From an uncultured Methanobrevibacter sp. (GTDB lineage Archaea; Methanobacteriota; Methanobacteria; Methanobacteriales; Methanobacteriaceae), in assembly GCF_946404245.1 (NCBI RefSeq), contig NZ_CAMJCX010000006.1, positions 1 to 54,901 on the forward strand: a stretch of 54,901 bases of DNA, given 5' to 3'. The position numbers and the translations under genes were made by a program. Positions 40,584 through 50,490 of the stretch are shown here, piece by piece. How positions within the stretch are numbered: position 1 is the stretch's first letter; every line of letters starts with the position of its first letter. Below the pieces are notes generated by a model. That model was not told the origin of the DNA. It did not search any database and worked only from the letters and a program-made list of their open reading frames with translations.

Positions 40584-40661
40584 TTGATGTACAAATTGGA
40601 TTTTTAGATTATGATTAAATTTTTAGTGCAATATTGTTTTCAATTTGTATGCTTTAATCAA
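40584..40661. repeat. Inverted repeat TTGAT-g-TACAAATTG ... CAATTTGTA-...-ATCAA
   Basis: 9-bp perfect arms 40590-40598 / 40641-40649 with outer 5-bp arms. Confidence 0.5.
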
Positions 40662-40782
40662 ATAATTTTTTGCTATCAGTCATATTTTATTATGGGATAT
40701 GGGGCATTAATGAGTAATACTTTTTTAAATAAAATAAGCAAATATAATCTTTGAAAAAAATTTTCTAAAAAAAGAGTATTTC

Positions 40783-40877
40783 AATAAAATAAGTTCATGC
40801 CTTTAGGCTTTAGTTAAATGGAGTGATTAATAGAGTGAATCAACCTAAAGGACGTTTCAATGAACTTTTATTTTATT
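40783..40877. repeat. Large inverted repeat: AATAAAATAAGTTCAT / ATGAAC-tt-TTATTTTATT plus inner CCTTTAGG / CCTAAAGG
   Basis: 16+8 complementary positions with a 2-nt bulge and asymmetric internal loop; noncoding region. Confidence 0.6.
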
Positions 40878-41017
40878 TGCATTAGCATATTTTATATTTT
40901 ATTTTCTAGTATAAAAAGGTATCTAAGTAATACTTTTTAGGGTTTTTTGTAGTATTTTTTAATAGTTTTCAGAAGTATTTTTTTGCCAATTGTACAATGA
41001 AAATTAGCTATTTTTTT

Positions 41018-41659
41018 TTAAAAATTTTTTTCTACTAGCAATGCAATATGGTCTTTTTCGTAAGGTTCTAGTTTTACTTTTTCAATAATTTTAAAACCTT
41101 TCTCTTTCAATTTCTTCTCTTGTTCCTTGAATATCTTTTTAGGTTTTTGAACTACGTCGATACTTCTAGCTTTTATCATTAACAATCCAACACCGTCATC
41201 ATTTGTAAATAAGTTCATATTTTTCATAAACAGTTCACTTTGTGTTGGTTGAGCAACATCGCAGTACACAAGGTCCACCTTTTCAACAATGTTGAGATAT
41301 CCTTTAGGTTTGGTTGCATCACCTAAAATCGGAGCAATATTAAGTCTTTGACGTGAAAGTTGAACTAGTTTTTTCGCTGTTGTGGGTGAAAATTCAACCG
41401 CATAAATTCTTCCATTGATTACGATATCAGAAATGTGTGAAACAGTGGTTCCAGTTGATGCACCTAAGTATAAGACTTTTGAACTGTCCAAAATCTCTAA
41501 ATTTTCTAATCCGTTTAAAAGGGCCGCTGCTAATTTAGAGCGTCTAGGATTCCATATCCTATATTCATCATCTTCTTTGATTAACTCTTCTCCATAAACT
41601 GAAATTCCAGGAGTTAAATTTTTGGTGGCCACATTACCATCTTTAAAATAAACATTCAT
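41018..41659 (-). CDS. flpA: Fibrillarin-like rRNA/tRNA 2'-O-methyltransferase
   Basis: LYLGASTGTTVSHISDIV, IYAVEFSPTTAKKLVQL, VDLVYCDVAQPTQSELF. Confidence 0.95.
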   Translation of the reverse strand: MNVYFKDGNVATKNLTPGISVYGEELIKEDDEYRIWNPRRSKLAAALLNGLENLEILDSSKVLYLGASTGTTVSHISDIVINGRIYAVEFSPTTAKKLVQLSRQRLNIAPILGDATKPKGYLNIVEKVDLVYCDVAQPTQSELFMKNMNLFTNDDGVGLLMIKARSIDVVQKPKKIFKEQEKKLKEKGFKIIEKVKLEPYEKDHIALLVEKNF

Positions 41660-41662
41660 GCT

Positions 41663-42814
41663 CTATCTCCTTTTCTTTCTTTTTTTACTTTTTCTCTTTT
41701 TATTTTTGGATTTGCCCTTTTCTTCTTTCCTTTTTTTAGTAGTTTTTGTTGGAAATGGATTGTTTTTTTCAATTTCTTCTACTTTTTCGACAAATTCATT
41801 AAATACATTTTCATCAAATGTTTTAGTAAAAACATCTCTTCTTACGGCCAGTGAAATCTTACCTGCAAGCATACGTGCAATCTTTCCACGGTTCCACCAT
41901 TTTGCACCCCTTACTTGAGGGTGTTGGTAGATCAATCCGTATTTTGGAGGCCTGTCTCCACTTTTCAAATGTCTGAACAATGCTTTTTCAGCACCCATTA
42001 TTTGCACGGTACTTGATGGGTATGTTGCAAGTCTTTTTAGACCTCCTGCATGAGATATTAATTTGGCACCTAATGATGATCCGACTAATAATCTTAAATT
42101 TGGAGCAATATCTTCCATTTTGGTATCAATGTAGTGTTCGATTTCTTTTCTTGTTTTTTGAAGTTCATAAATGGATTTTGCATATGTATTCATTATTTCC
42201 AAATCTTTAGGGTTAATGTCATCTTCTAAATCGAGAACATTGCTTGGAAATGCATCAGGTTTGGCTTCCATGATGTTTTCTTTGGTTTTGTTTTGAGAAA
42301 TTAGTTTGATGTAGGTTTCATTGTTCTTTATAACGTCCATTTCAGGGAAGTATAATGCATACCATTCTCTGATTCTTTCAATTAATTTTGAAATTGTTTC
42401 ATCGATTTCATCAATTGAATTTATTGCCTGAATTAAATGTTTATCTTCACTTGCAGATTCCTTTTTGATTTTATAGATTGCCAGTCTTTGGTAAATGTCA
42501 GTTATCTCTTCATTATCCAAACCAAACTTGTCATAATTGCTTCTTAAATATTCTCCACCCTGATTGGGGGTTTGAATTTTAAGATTTTCACATGAATAAT
42601 CTGATAATCTTTTGTTTGATTCAATAATTATCTCGTCATAATCGTTTGAAACTTCTGATAGTATGTCTATTTCTTCTTTGACAACTTCTTTTTCTGCAAG
42701 TTGGGCTAATCTATTGATTATTTCATCTTCTGGAAATAACTTTTCACAGATTAGCTCATTTTTATCATTAAAAGCTAAAAATCCTTTAATTGAGTAAGTT
42801 ACATAACATTGCAT
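41663..42814 (-). CDS. Nop5/Nop56/58-family box C/D RNP core protein
   Basis: AGGLKRLATYPSSTVQIMGAEKALFRHLKSGDRPPKYGLIYQHPQVRGAKWWNRGKIARMLAGKISLAVR; Lys/Arg-rich tail. Confidence 0.95.
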   Translation of the reverse strand: MQCYVTYSIKGFLAFNDKNELICEKLFPEDEIINRLAQLAEKEVVKEEIDILSEVSNDYDEIIIESNKRLSDYSCENLKIQTPNQGGEYLRSNYDKFGLDNEEITDIYQRLAIYKIKKESASEDKHLIQAINSIDEIDETISKLIERIREWYALYFPEMDVIKNNETYIKLISQNKTKENIMEAKPDAFPSNVLDLEDDINPKDLEIMNTYAKSIYELQKTRKEIEHYIDTKMEDIAPNLRLLVGSSLGAKLISHAGGLKRLATYPSSTVQIMGAEKALFRHLKSGDRPPKYGLIYQHPQVRGAKWWNRGKIARMLAGKISLAVRRDVFTKTFDENVFNEFVEKVEEIEKNNPFPTKTTKKRKEEKGKSKNKKRKSKKRKKRR

Positions 42815-42917
42815 GAATTAAAATATTTTTTTTATTTTTAATAAATATTATGACAAAATTTAATTTGATTAAAATTTAAATTAAATTATAGAATTTTCTA
42901 TTTTTGGATTTGTTATC

Positions 42918-43457
42918 ATGTCACAGGAAAGTTTAGATGATTTAAAATATGAGTTGGAACTTAAAAATGCGGAAATTGATGAGCTTACAATGGAACTTCA
43001 AAATAAGCTGGAAGAGATCAATAAGTTGAAATTGTATTCAACTAAGCTCAAGTATGAAAAGAAAAACCTGGAAGATAAGCTGGACACAAAAATCGATTAT
43101 GATAAATCCAGGATGAAGGAACTTGACGATTTGACTGAAAAATTAAATGAAAAGGATTCCATCATTGAAGATAAACAGGATCAGGTTAAATATTTAAGGT
43201 CATTGATTGATGACTATAAGGAGCAGTTAAGGGCCAATACTGAAAATCTGGAACTTCAGCTTAGAAAAATATCCAAGACTTATGAAAAGTTGCTAGAACA
43301 GAAAGACATTATTATTCAAAAACAGGATGAAGAGATTTCAAACTTGATAAAATCCAAAGAAGAAATTATTAAATCTAATAAAACCAATGTCATTAGCTTA
43401 AAATTACAAAATGAAAAGTATCAGGAAATCATTGATAAATTTACAAAAACTAATTAA
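42918..43457 (+). CDS. Coiled-coil hypothetical protein
   Basis: Near-continuous heptad-like charged helices. Confidence 0.7.
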   Translation: MSQESLDDLKYELELKNAEIDELTMELQNKLEEINKLKLYSTKLKYEKKNLEDKLDTKIDYDKSRMKELDDLTEKLNEKDSIIEDKQDQVKYLRSLIDDYKEQLRANTENLELQLRKISKTYEKLLEQKDIIIQKQDEEISNLIKSKEEIIKSNKTNVISLKLQNEKYQEIIDKFTKTN

Positions 43458-43481
43458 ATAATTAATTACAAAGTTGATATT

Positions 43482-44393
43482 ATGTTAAAAACAAATGTTT
43501 GCGGAGTGGAATTTAGAAATCCGTTGATGCTGGCTGCAGGTATCATGGGAAGTAATGCCTCATCCATGAATTGGATTTTAAAATCCGGTGCAGGAGGAGT
43601 AGTTTCAAAATCTTTTTCTTTAAATCCTCATCCAGGTTATCCAAATCCAACAACTGTTGCAGTTGATGGGGGAATTTTAAATGCTATAGGATTGTCAAAT
43701 CCGGGTGTAGATAATTTTAAAGAAGAGTTGAAAAAAATCGAAAGGGAAAATAATGTTGTTATCGCTTCAATATATGGTGCGAATCCTGATGAGTTCTCTA
43801 CATTGGTTAGTGAAGTTCAGGAATATGTGGACATGATCGAGTTAAATATTTCCTGTCCTCATGCAATGGAAGGTTATGGTGCTTCAATCGGTCAGGATTG
43901 TAATTTAAGCCATACTATTGTTTCAGCTGCAAAAGATGCTTCCGAAGTGCCGATTATTGCTAAATTGACTCCTAATGTCACTGATATCACAGAAATCGCT
44001 AAAACCTGTGAAGATGCAGGAGCCGATGCATTGTCTCTTATTAACACTTTAGGGCCTGGAATGAAAATCAACATTGACGTTGCAAGACCGGTTTTATTCC
44101 ATAAATCCGGAGGAATGAGTGGAAAAGCAATAAAGCCGATAGCAATCAGCAATGTTTATTCAGTTTATGAAGCTGTGGACATTCCGTTAATCGGAGTTGG
44201 TGGAATTTATACCTTCGAAGACGTTGTTGAGTTTATTTTTGCAGGTGCAAGAGCAGTTCAAATAGGCACTGCCATTATGGATGAAGGTGTCACAGTATTT
44301 GATGACATCAACAAGGGATTGGAAAAGTTCATGGAAGAAAAAGGCTATTCATCAATTGATGAGATGGTAGGTCTAGCACATAGGGAGTTGTAA
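43482..44393 (+). CDS. pyrD: Dihydroorotate dehydrogenase (class 1B catalytic subunit)
   Basis: NPLMLAAGIMGSNASSM, IELNISCPHAMEGYG, GVGGIYTFEDVVEFIFAGARAVQIGTA. Confidence 0.95.
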   Translation: MLKTNVCGVEFRNPLMLAAGIMGSNASSMNWILKSGAGGVVSKSFSLNPHPGYPNPTTVAVDGGILNAIGLSNPGVDNFKEELKKIERENNVVIASIYGANPDEFSTLVSEVQEYVDMIELNISCPHAMEGYGASIGQDCNLSHTIVSAAKDASEVPIIAKLTPNVTDITEIAKTCEDAGADALSLINTLGPGMKINIDVARPVLFHKSGGMSGKAIKPIAISNVYSVYEAVDIPLIGVGGIYTFEDVVEFIFAGARAVQIGTAIMDEGVTVFDDINKGLEKFMEEKGYSSIDEMVGLAHREL

Positions 44394-44395
44394 AA

Positions 44396-45196
44396 ATGAT
44401 TAATGAACCGAAAATTGTCCAAATAAAGGAAATTGTTGAAGAAACTCCTACAATCAAAACTTTTAAATTTGATTGGGACATGGAAACTTTAGGACGTCCG
44501 AATCCTGGTGAATTTATAATGGTTTGGAATTTTAAAAATGAAAAGCCAATGTCCATTTCTCAAATTAACGATAATGAATTGACAATCACTGTTAAAAATA
44601 TTGGTGAGTTCACCTCTCAGTTGCACAGCCTGGAAGTTGGTGACGAAATAGGAATTAGGGGTAGCTACGGCAATGGATTCAATAATTCATTTGAAGGCAA
44701 AAATATTTTAGCCATTGGTGGGGGCGTAGGAATGGCTCCAATCAATGCAATAGCAAGTAATTTGATTAAAAAAGGCAACAATGTTGATGTTGTTGCAGCT
44801 GCAGTAACTAAAGATGAATTGCTCTTCATTGACAATCTGGAAAAGTTGGGTGCAACTATCCATCCGTGCACTGATGACGGCAGTTTCGGATTTGAAGGAT
44901 TCGCAACAGATTGTACTGTAAGTTTACTTGAAGATGCGACTTATGATTATGCATTTGTCTGCGGACCTGAGATAATGATGAAAGGAATATTCGATATCCT
45001 TGAAGAAGCATCAATACCTGCCCAATATTCTCTTGAAAGATACATGAAATGCGCTCTTGGAGTATGTGGGCAATGTTGTGTTGATGGTGAAGGATGGAGA
45101 ATTTGTGTAGAGGGTCCTGTTTTTGAAAATGACAAGATATATCAAATTACAGAATTTGGAAAATACCGAAGAGACGCCTCTGGCGTAAAATATTAA
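44396..45196 (+). CDS. pyrK: Dihydroorotate dehydrogenase electron-transfer subunit
   Basis: GIRGSYGNGF, IGGGVGMAPI, CALGVCGQCCVDGEGWRICVEGPVF [2Fe-2S] motif. Confidence 0.94.
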   Translation: MINEPKIVQIKEIVEETPTIKTFKFDWDMETLGRPNPGEFIMVWNFKNEKPMSISQINDNELTITVKNIGEFTSQLHSLEVGDEIGIRGSYGNGFNNSFEGKNILAIGGGVGMAPINAIASNLIKKGNNVDVVAAAVTKDELLFIDNLEKLGATIHPCTDDGSFGFEGFATDCTVSLLEDATYDYAFVCGPEIMMKGIFDILEEASIPAQYSLERYMKCALGVCGQCCVDGEGWRICVEGPVFENDKIYQITEFGKYRRDASGVKY

Positions 45197-45211
45197 TTTA
45201 AGGATGATATT

Positions 45212-46216
45212 ATGGGCGTAGACATTAAAAATTACTTAAATCCTCCAGTATTGTTGGTAATTTTCTTATTGGTAATTTCATTAATGTTTATTTTCCCTGT
45301 ATTGAACATGATTTTATTGGGGGCAATTTTGGCTTATTTGGTAAGGCCTGTTGCCACTAAAATCCAATCAAAAGTAAAATTTTCATCAGTTTCCATTATT
45401 TTGGCAATGATAGTGGTCCTGATACCGTTGTTATTGCTCGTGGCTTATGTTTCATATGAAATTTCATCAGTAATTACTTCATTGATTGCAAGTAATTATT
45501 ATTTGAATATTGATCAGTTTATTTCACAGTTGCCAATTGATGTAAATTCTGTAAATTCCTCAATAAACTCTTCTTTAAATGAAATTGCAAAATATGTATT
45601 GAATTACACAGTTACATTTTTAAGTAAATTCCTGAATATTACTTTGGATTTATTTATTCTTGTCTGTTCAGTGTTTTATTTTGTTCGGGATGGTGACAGA
45701 TGTATAGAGTTTATTAGGGACTTTGTTCCTGATGATTCCAAAAATTTCTTTGACAATACTTTGGAGTCAATACAAGATGTTTTAAGAAGCATATTTTACG
45801 GACACTTCCTGACATCAGTAATCATTGGAATATTTGGGGCTATAGGATATTCACTTTTAGGTTATCCATATGGCATATTCTTAGGAGTAGTAACCGGTAT
45901 TCTACAACTGATTCCTATATTCGGGCCTTGGCCAATTTACTGGGCACTGTTCTTTATAGATATCTTTTCAGGCAATTATCCGAGAGCCATTATTGTGCTT
46001 CTCTTTGGATTTTTCTTAAGCACTATAGATATGTACATAAGGCCTGCCCTTTCAAGCCACTATGCGGAGATACATCCTTTGATTTTGCTTATCGGATTTT
46101 TATCAGGTCCATTGGTATACGGAGTTGTAGGTTTTATTGTGGGACCATTAATTTTAGGAATAACATATACTGTTTTAGACAGCTATAGAAAGGAATACCT
46201 TCTTGGAGATGAATAG
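45212..46216 (+). CDS. AI-2E family transporter (UPF0118 type)
   Basis: Multi-TM protein; YPYGIFLGVVTGILQLIPIFGPWPIYW. Confidence 0.88.
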   Translation: MGVDIKNYLNPPVLLVIFLLVISLMFIFPVLNMILLGAILAYLVRPVATKIQSKVKFSSVSIILAMIVVLIPLLLLVAYVSYEISSVITSLIASNYYLNIDQFISQLPIDVNSVNSSINSSLNEIAKYVLNYTVTFLSKFLNITLDLFILVCSVFYFVRDGDRCIEFIRDFVPDDSKNFFDNTLESIQDVLRSIFYGHFLTSVIIGIFGAIGYSLLGYPYGIFLGVVTGILQLIPIFGPWPIYWALFFIDIFSGNYPRAIIVLLFGFFLSTIDMYIRPALSSHYAEIHPLILLIGFLSGPLVYGVVGFIVGPLILGITYTVLDSYRKEYLLGDE

Positions 46217-48007
46217 ATGCAGAGAAATGTTGTTATATTGGACATCGATTACGTTACCTTTGAAGAAAAACCGGTTATCAGGTTATTTTCAAAAGACGGT
46301 GATAAAAACATAGTTTTACTCGATGACACATTTGAACCGTATCTGTACGTAATGTCAGATAATATGGATGAATGTATTGAAGAAATAAAGGAAAATTTAG
46401 ATGTAGTGCGTGTTGAAAAAGTCACCAAAAAGGATTTCCAAGTAGATACTGAATTCATCAAAGTCACATTTAAGCATCCTCAGGATTTGGCTAAAAACAG
46501 GGATAATCTAAGAGATTTGGAAAACGTAATCCAGATAAGGGAATTTGATATTCCATTTTATAGAAGATATCTTATGGATAGGGATGTAATTCCGATGACT
46601 GAAGTTGTTGCCGTTGGTGAAGAGGTAGATTCATTTTTAAATCTTGACAGCAAAAAACAGGATATTACTATAATCAAATTGACTGAAGATTTAAAAAGGG
46701 TTCCAGAGTATCCTCAAAAGTTTAGAATTTTGAGTTTTGACTTGGAAGTCAGAAACCCTCATGGGATGCCCAACTCCGAAGAGGATGAAATCATCATGAT
46801 TGGAGTTGCAAGTAATTTCGGTGTAAATCAGGTTATTTCAACAAAAACCAATTCGGATAGTCGTGGTGACTTTGTAAAACAGGTTTCATCAGAGCGTGAA
46901 ATGATTCAGGAATTTGTAAAGATCATTAAGGAAAACAATATTGATATCATTGTCGGTTATAACTCGGATAATTTTGACTTCCCATATCTAAAAGACCGCG
47001 CAAAGATTATGGGTGTGGATTTGGATATTGGAATGGATGGATCTGACGTTAAATATATCAGAAGAGGTTATGCAAATGCCGCTTCATTTAAGGGATTGAT
47101 TCATGTAGACCTATATCTTGTCATGAGACGTTACATGTCACTTGAAAGATATACATTGGAGAGAGTTTACTATGAGCTCTTTGGTGAAGAAAAAATAGAT
47201 GTTCCCGGTGAGAGAATATGGGAGTTCTGGGATAACGGTGGAGATGAATTGGATAATCTGTTTGATTACTCCTTGGATGATGTGGTTTCCACATTAAAAA
47301 TTGCAGAGCAGACATTGCCTCTTAATTTAGAGCTTACCCGTATAATCGGTCAGCCTTTATTTGACGTATCCCGTATGGCAACAGGCCAACAGGCAGAATG
47401 GTTTTTAGTAAAACAGGCATATTTTGATGAGGAAGTTGTTCCAAACAAGCAGGGCTCCAACTTTGCAGACCGTGCAAATGCTGAAGATAATGAAGGCGGA
47501 TATGTCAGGGAGCCTGAAACTGGCCTTCATGAAAATTTGGTTCAATTCGATTTTAGGAGTCTGTATCCGAGCATTATTATTTCAAAAAACATATCTCCTG
47601 ATGTCATGACTTTGGGAGATATAGAAAATGAGGACGACTACAATATCTCTCCTGAACATGGAATCAAATTTAAAAAAGATCCTCAGGGATTTATTCCATC
47701 AGTTATTGATAAGATTTTGCAGGAGCGTTTCAGGATTAAGCGTGAGATGAAAGCTTCTGAAGACCCTCAGCAAAGAAAGGCTTTGGATGTACAGCAGCAA
47801 GCTATTAAAAGGCTTGCGAATACTATGTATGGTATTTATGGTTTCCCACGTTTCAGATGGTATTCATTTGAATGTGCAAAAGCTATTACTTCATGGGGAA
47901 GGCAATACATTAAATCATCAATAAAAAAAGCAGAAGAATACGGTTTTTATGCAATATACGCTGATACTGATGGTTTTTACGCAAAATACAAAAAAGAAAA
48001 AGATTAA
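46217..48007 (+). CDS. Family B DNA polymerase, large fragment of a split enzyme (PolB1-like)
   Basis: Exo motifs [22 protein letters not shown]; Pol motifs [31 protein letters not shown]; ends about 13 aa after motif C. Confidence 0.93.
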   Translation: MQRNVVILDIDYVTFEEKPVIRLFSKDGDKNIVLLDDTFEPYLYVMSDNMDECIEEIKENLDVVRVEKVTKKDFQVDTEFIKVTFKHPQDLAKNRDNLRDLENVIQIREFDIPFYRRYLMDRDVIPMTEVVAVGEEVDSFLNLDSKKQDITIIKLTEDLKRVPEYPQKFRILSFDLEVRNPHGMPNSEEDEIIMIGVASNFGVNQVISTKTNSDSRGDFVKQVSSEREMIQEFVKIIKENNIDIIVGYNSDNFDFPYLKDRAKIMGVDLDIGMDGSDVKYIRRGYANAASFKGLIHVDLYLVMRRYMSLERYTLERVYYELFGEEKIDVPGERIWEFWDNGGDELDNLFDYSLDDVVSTLKIAEQTLPLNLELTRIIGQPLFDVSRMATGQQAEWFLVKQAYFDEEVVPNKQGSNFADRANAEDNEGGYVREPETGLHENLVQFDFRSLYPSIIISKNISPDVMTLGDIENEDDYNISPEHGIKFKKDPQGFIPSVIDKILQERFRIKREMKASEDPQQRKALDVQQQAIKRLANTMYGIYGFPRFRWYSFECAKAITSWGRQYIKSSIKKAEEYGFYAIYADTDGFYAKYKKEKD

Positions 48008-48024
48008 GAGAAAATTAATTTCTC

Positions 48025-50286
48025 TTATTTAGTTATTTTTATACTTGATGTAGCAGACTTAGCTGTTACATATGCAATTCCGGAAGAAACCACAACTTTG
48101 TGAGTTCCAACTTTTAAGGATTTTACGTTTAACTGTGCAATTCCTTTAGCGTTAGTTTTCACGGTGTAAGTTTTTGAGGTTTTACCTGTGTAAACTTTGA
48201 TTTTTATTTTAACTCCACTGCTAACTACTTTTTTGGTTTTTGTGTTTTTCACAGTAACTTTAAAGTATTTAGTAGCGCCTTTTTTAGTGGTTAATTTAGC
48301 TGGACTTAATTTTACAGGAGCCTTTTTAACAACAAAGCTTGTTGATTTTTGGCTTGCAGTAAAGTTTTTGGATTCTCCTTTCGCTACAACTACTTTGTAA
48401 GTTCCTGGTTTATAGGTATCAAGGGAAATTCTTAATTTACCATCTAATCCAGTTTGGCCGTTGTAGTTGTAATATCTGTTACTGGAGATAAATACTTTAA
48501 TATTAAGTTTTGCAGCATAAATTGGCTTTTTAGTTTTTGAGTTTTTCAAAGTAATGATAAGATTTTTTCCACTTTTATAGTATCCAGTCACTTTAGGTGC
48601 AGAAATTGTAGCGCTTGCTTTTTTAACGCTTACAGTTTTTGTAACTGCACTTGCACTGTATCTTGTGTCTGCAACGGTTACGACAATTTTGTGGGATCCG
48701 ACTGCAGCAGGAGCATAGTTAACATTTATAACCCCTTTGCTGTTTGTTTGGTAAAGGTATCCTTGTGAAGTTTTTCCAGTATAAACTTGAACCAATACAA
48801 TTGCACCGCTTACAGCTTTTCCAGTGGATTTGTCTGTAACTTTAATAGTTGCAATGTTGCCTGAATTGTAATAGTAAGTTGAAGGCACGGTTACAGCCAC
48901 TTTAACAGGTTTTGGTAAAATTGTAATGCTTCCGTCAACACTTTTATTGTTGATGTTTTTAGTGTCGTTGTTATTTACTGTTAATGAGTATGTTCCACTA
49001 ACCAATCCTGCTACGTTAATTTTGCTGGTACCATTTGCATCAGTTTGGAAATAGTAATTTTTTGCAGTGGTATTTGCCATGTATAAGTGGAGAATAACTC
49101 CGCTCATTGCTTCACCAGTATTAGCATTAGTAACATTGATGATAACCTGTTTTGAGGTACCGTAGTACTCTTTAAATGGGTTAATTACAATGTTTATGGA
49201 TGCTTTATTAACGGTTAAATTAGTTTTTACTTTATCTGCAACAATTGGACTTGCCATACTTAATTCAACAGGATGGTTGCCCACTTCAAGTAAGTGCATT
49301 TGAAAAGTACTGCTGTTTTGCTCAAACTCATATAAATTTCTGTTTTTAAAGTGTGCAATACCATTCTCATCAGTTGTTGCACTGAATCCTGCTCTGATGT
49401 TTCCTTCAGTGTATAAACTTAAACTTCTTCCGCTAATAGATGTATTAGTATCATCAATATCTATTACTTTAAAAGTAAATTCGCCACATAAGTAGTCATT
49501 AACGTTATTTACAACTTCAATTTTAGCATTGTAAATTCTGTTCAATGTAACTTTTTTGCTGTAGGTTTTATTTCCTTCAGTGTAGGTTATATTTAATGTA
49601 GCTGTTGTAGCATTGATGTCATAATCAAATTTGATTTTATTGTCAATTAAATCAAATGTAGTAATATTTTTATTAATGGTGTTATTGCCATCTTTATAAC
49701 TCATTGTTATGTTTAAATTATTTTCAATCATTTCATACACATTAACCTGATCGGTAAGAGTAACTGGAATAACAACTTTTTTAGTACTATTTACCTTGAT
49801 TGTACTTGACAAGTTCAAATCTTTTTGTCCAACAATAGATAATAAAACTTTTGTTGAAGAATTTGTATAATTTGCATTACCTAAATAGGTAATAAATAAA
49901 GTGTGATTTCCTGCAGCTAATTTATCAGTTAAAACAATACTTGAATTTGCATAACTAAATTTTAAAGCTTTATTTTTTTCAGTGACATTCAAATCTTTTG
50001 AGGTAATGTTAATGTCTTGAGATTCGGAATCTTTCACTGTCACTGGTAAAGTTGCATTTTCTTTTTCAGTAATTGTTTTATCTTCAGAAACTACAGTTGT
50101 AGATATTTTTGTTGTATCATCGCTTGCATCGGATGATGTATCGTTTGCAAGAACAACACTTGACCCGTCATCAGCTAATTGTGCGTCTGCATCCATTGCA
50201 GCATCACTAGCACAAACGGACCCAATACTTACTAATAGGAATATTGCCATTGCTATTAATAAGATATAAGAGTTTTTAAGTTTCAT
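48025..50286 (-). CDS. Secreted Ig-like-repeat (adhesin-like) protein
   Basis: Signal MKLKNSYILLIAMAIFLLVSIGSVCASD; repeated K-x-YTGKTS...TN-x-KG-x...G-T-x-KVVV Ig-like units. Confidence 0.86.
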   Translation of the reverse strand: MKLKNSYILLIAMAIFLLVSIGSVCASDAAMDADAQLADDGSSVVLANDTSSDASDDTTKISTTVVSEDKTITEKENATLPVTVKDSESQDINITSKDLNVTEKNKALKFSYANSSIVLTDKLAAGNHTLFITYLGNANYTNSSTKVLLSIVGQKDLNLSSTIKVNSTKKVVIPVTLTDQVNVYEMIENNLNITMSYKDGNNTINKNITTFDLIDNKIKFDYDINATTATLNITYTEGNKTYSKKVTLNRIYNAKIEVVNNVNDYLCGEFTFKVIDIDDTNTSISGRSLSLYTEGNIRAGFSATTDENGIAHFKNRNLYEFEQNSSTFQMHLLEVGNHPVELSMASPIVADKVKTNLTVNKASINIVINPFKEYYGTSKQVIINVTNANTGEAMSGVILHLYMANTTAKNYYFQTDANGTSKINVAGLVSGTYSLTVNNNDTKNINNKSVDGSITILPKPVKVAVTVPSTYYYNSGNIATIKVTDKSTGKAVSGAIVLVQVYTGKTSQGYLYQTNSKGVINVNYAPAAVGSHKIVVTVADTRYSASAVTKTVSVKKASATISAPKVTGYYKSGKNLIITLKNSKTKKPIYAAKLNIKVFISSNRYYNYNGQTGLDGKLRISLDTYKPGTYKVVVAKGESKNFTASQKSTSFVVKKAPVKLSPAKLTTKKGATKYFKVTVKNTKTKKVVSSGVKIKIKVYTGKTSKTYTVKTNAKGIAQLNVKSLKVGTHKVVVSSGIAYVTAKSATSSIKITK

Positions 50287-50490
50287 AACTTTTTTTCCTC
50301 CTGTTTAAAAGAAAATTTTTTTTTTAAAAATAGTTAAATTTTCTAGTATACTAATTTAAGTATTTGTTCATTTATATAGTTTTGTCCCATTTATATATCA
50401 TTTTCACTTTATTAATAATAAATTTCAATTTCACGAATATAAATTTTTTATCATCGATAAATATAAAAAAAAGAATTGGAAGAAGAATGA

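Noticed and set aside
46217-48007. PolB as a truncated pseudogene
   Set aside because: The endpoint matches the known natural split of PolB in Methanobacteriales and all catalytic motifs are intact.
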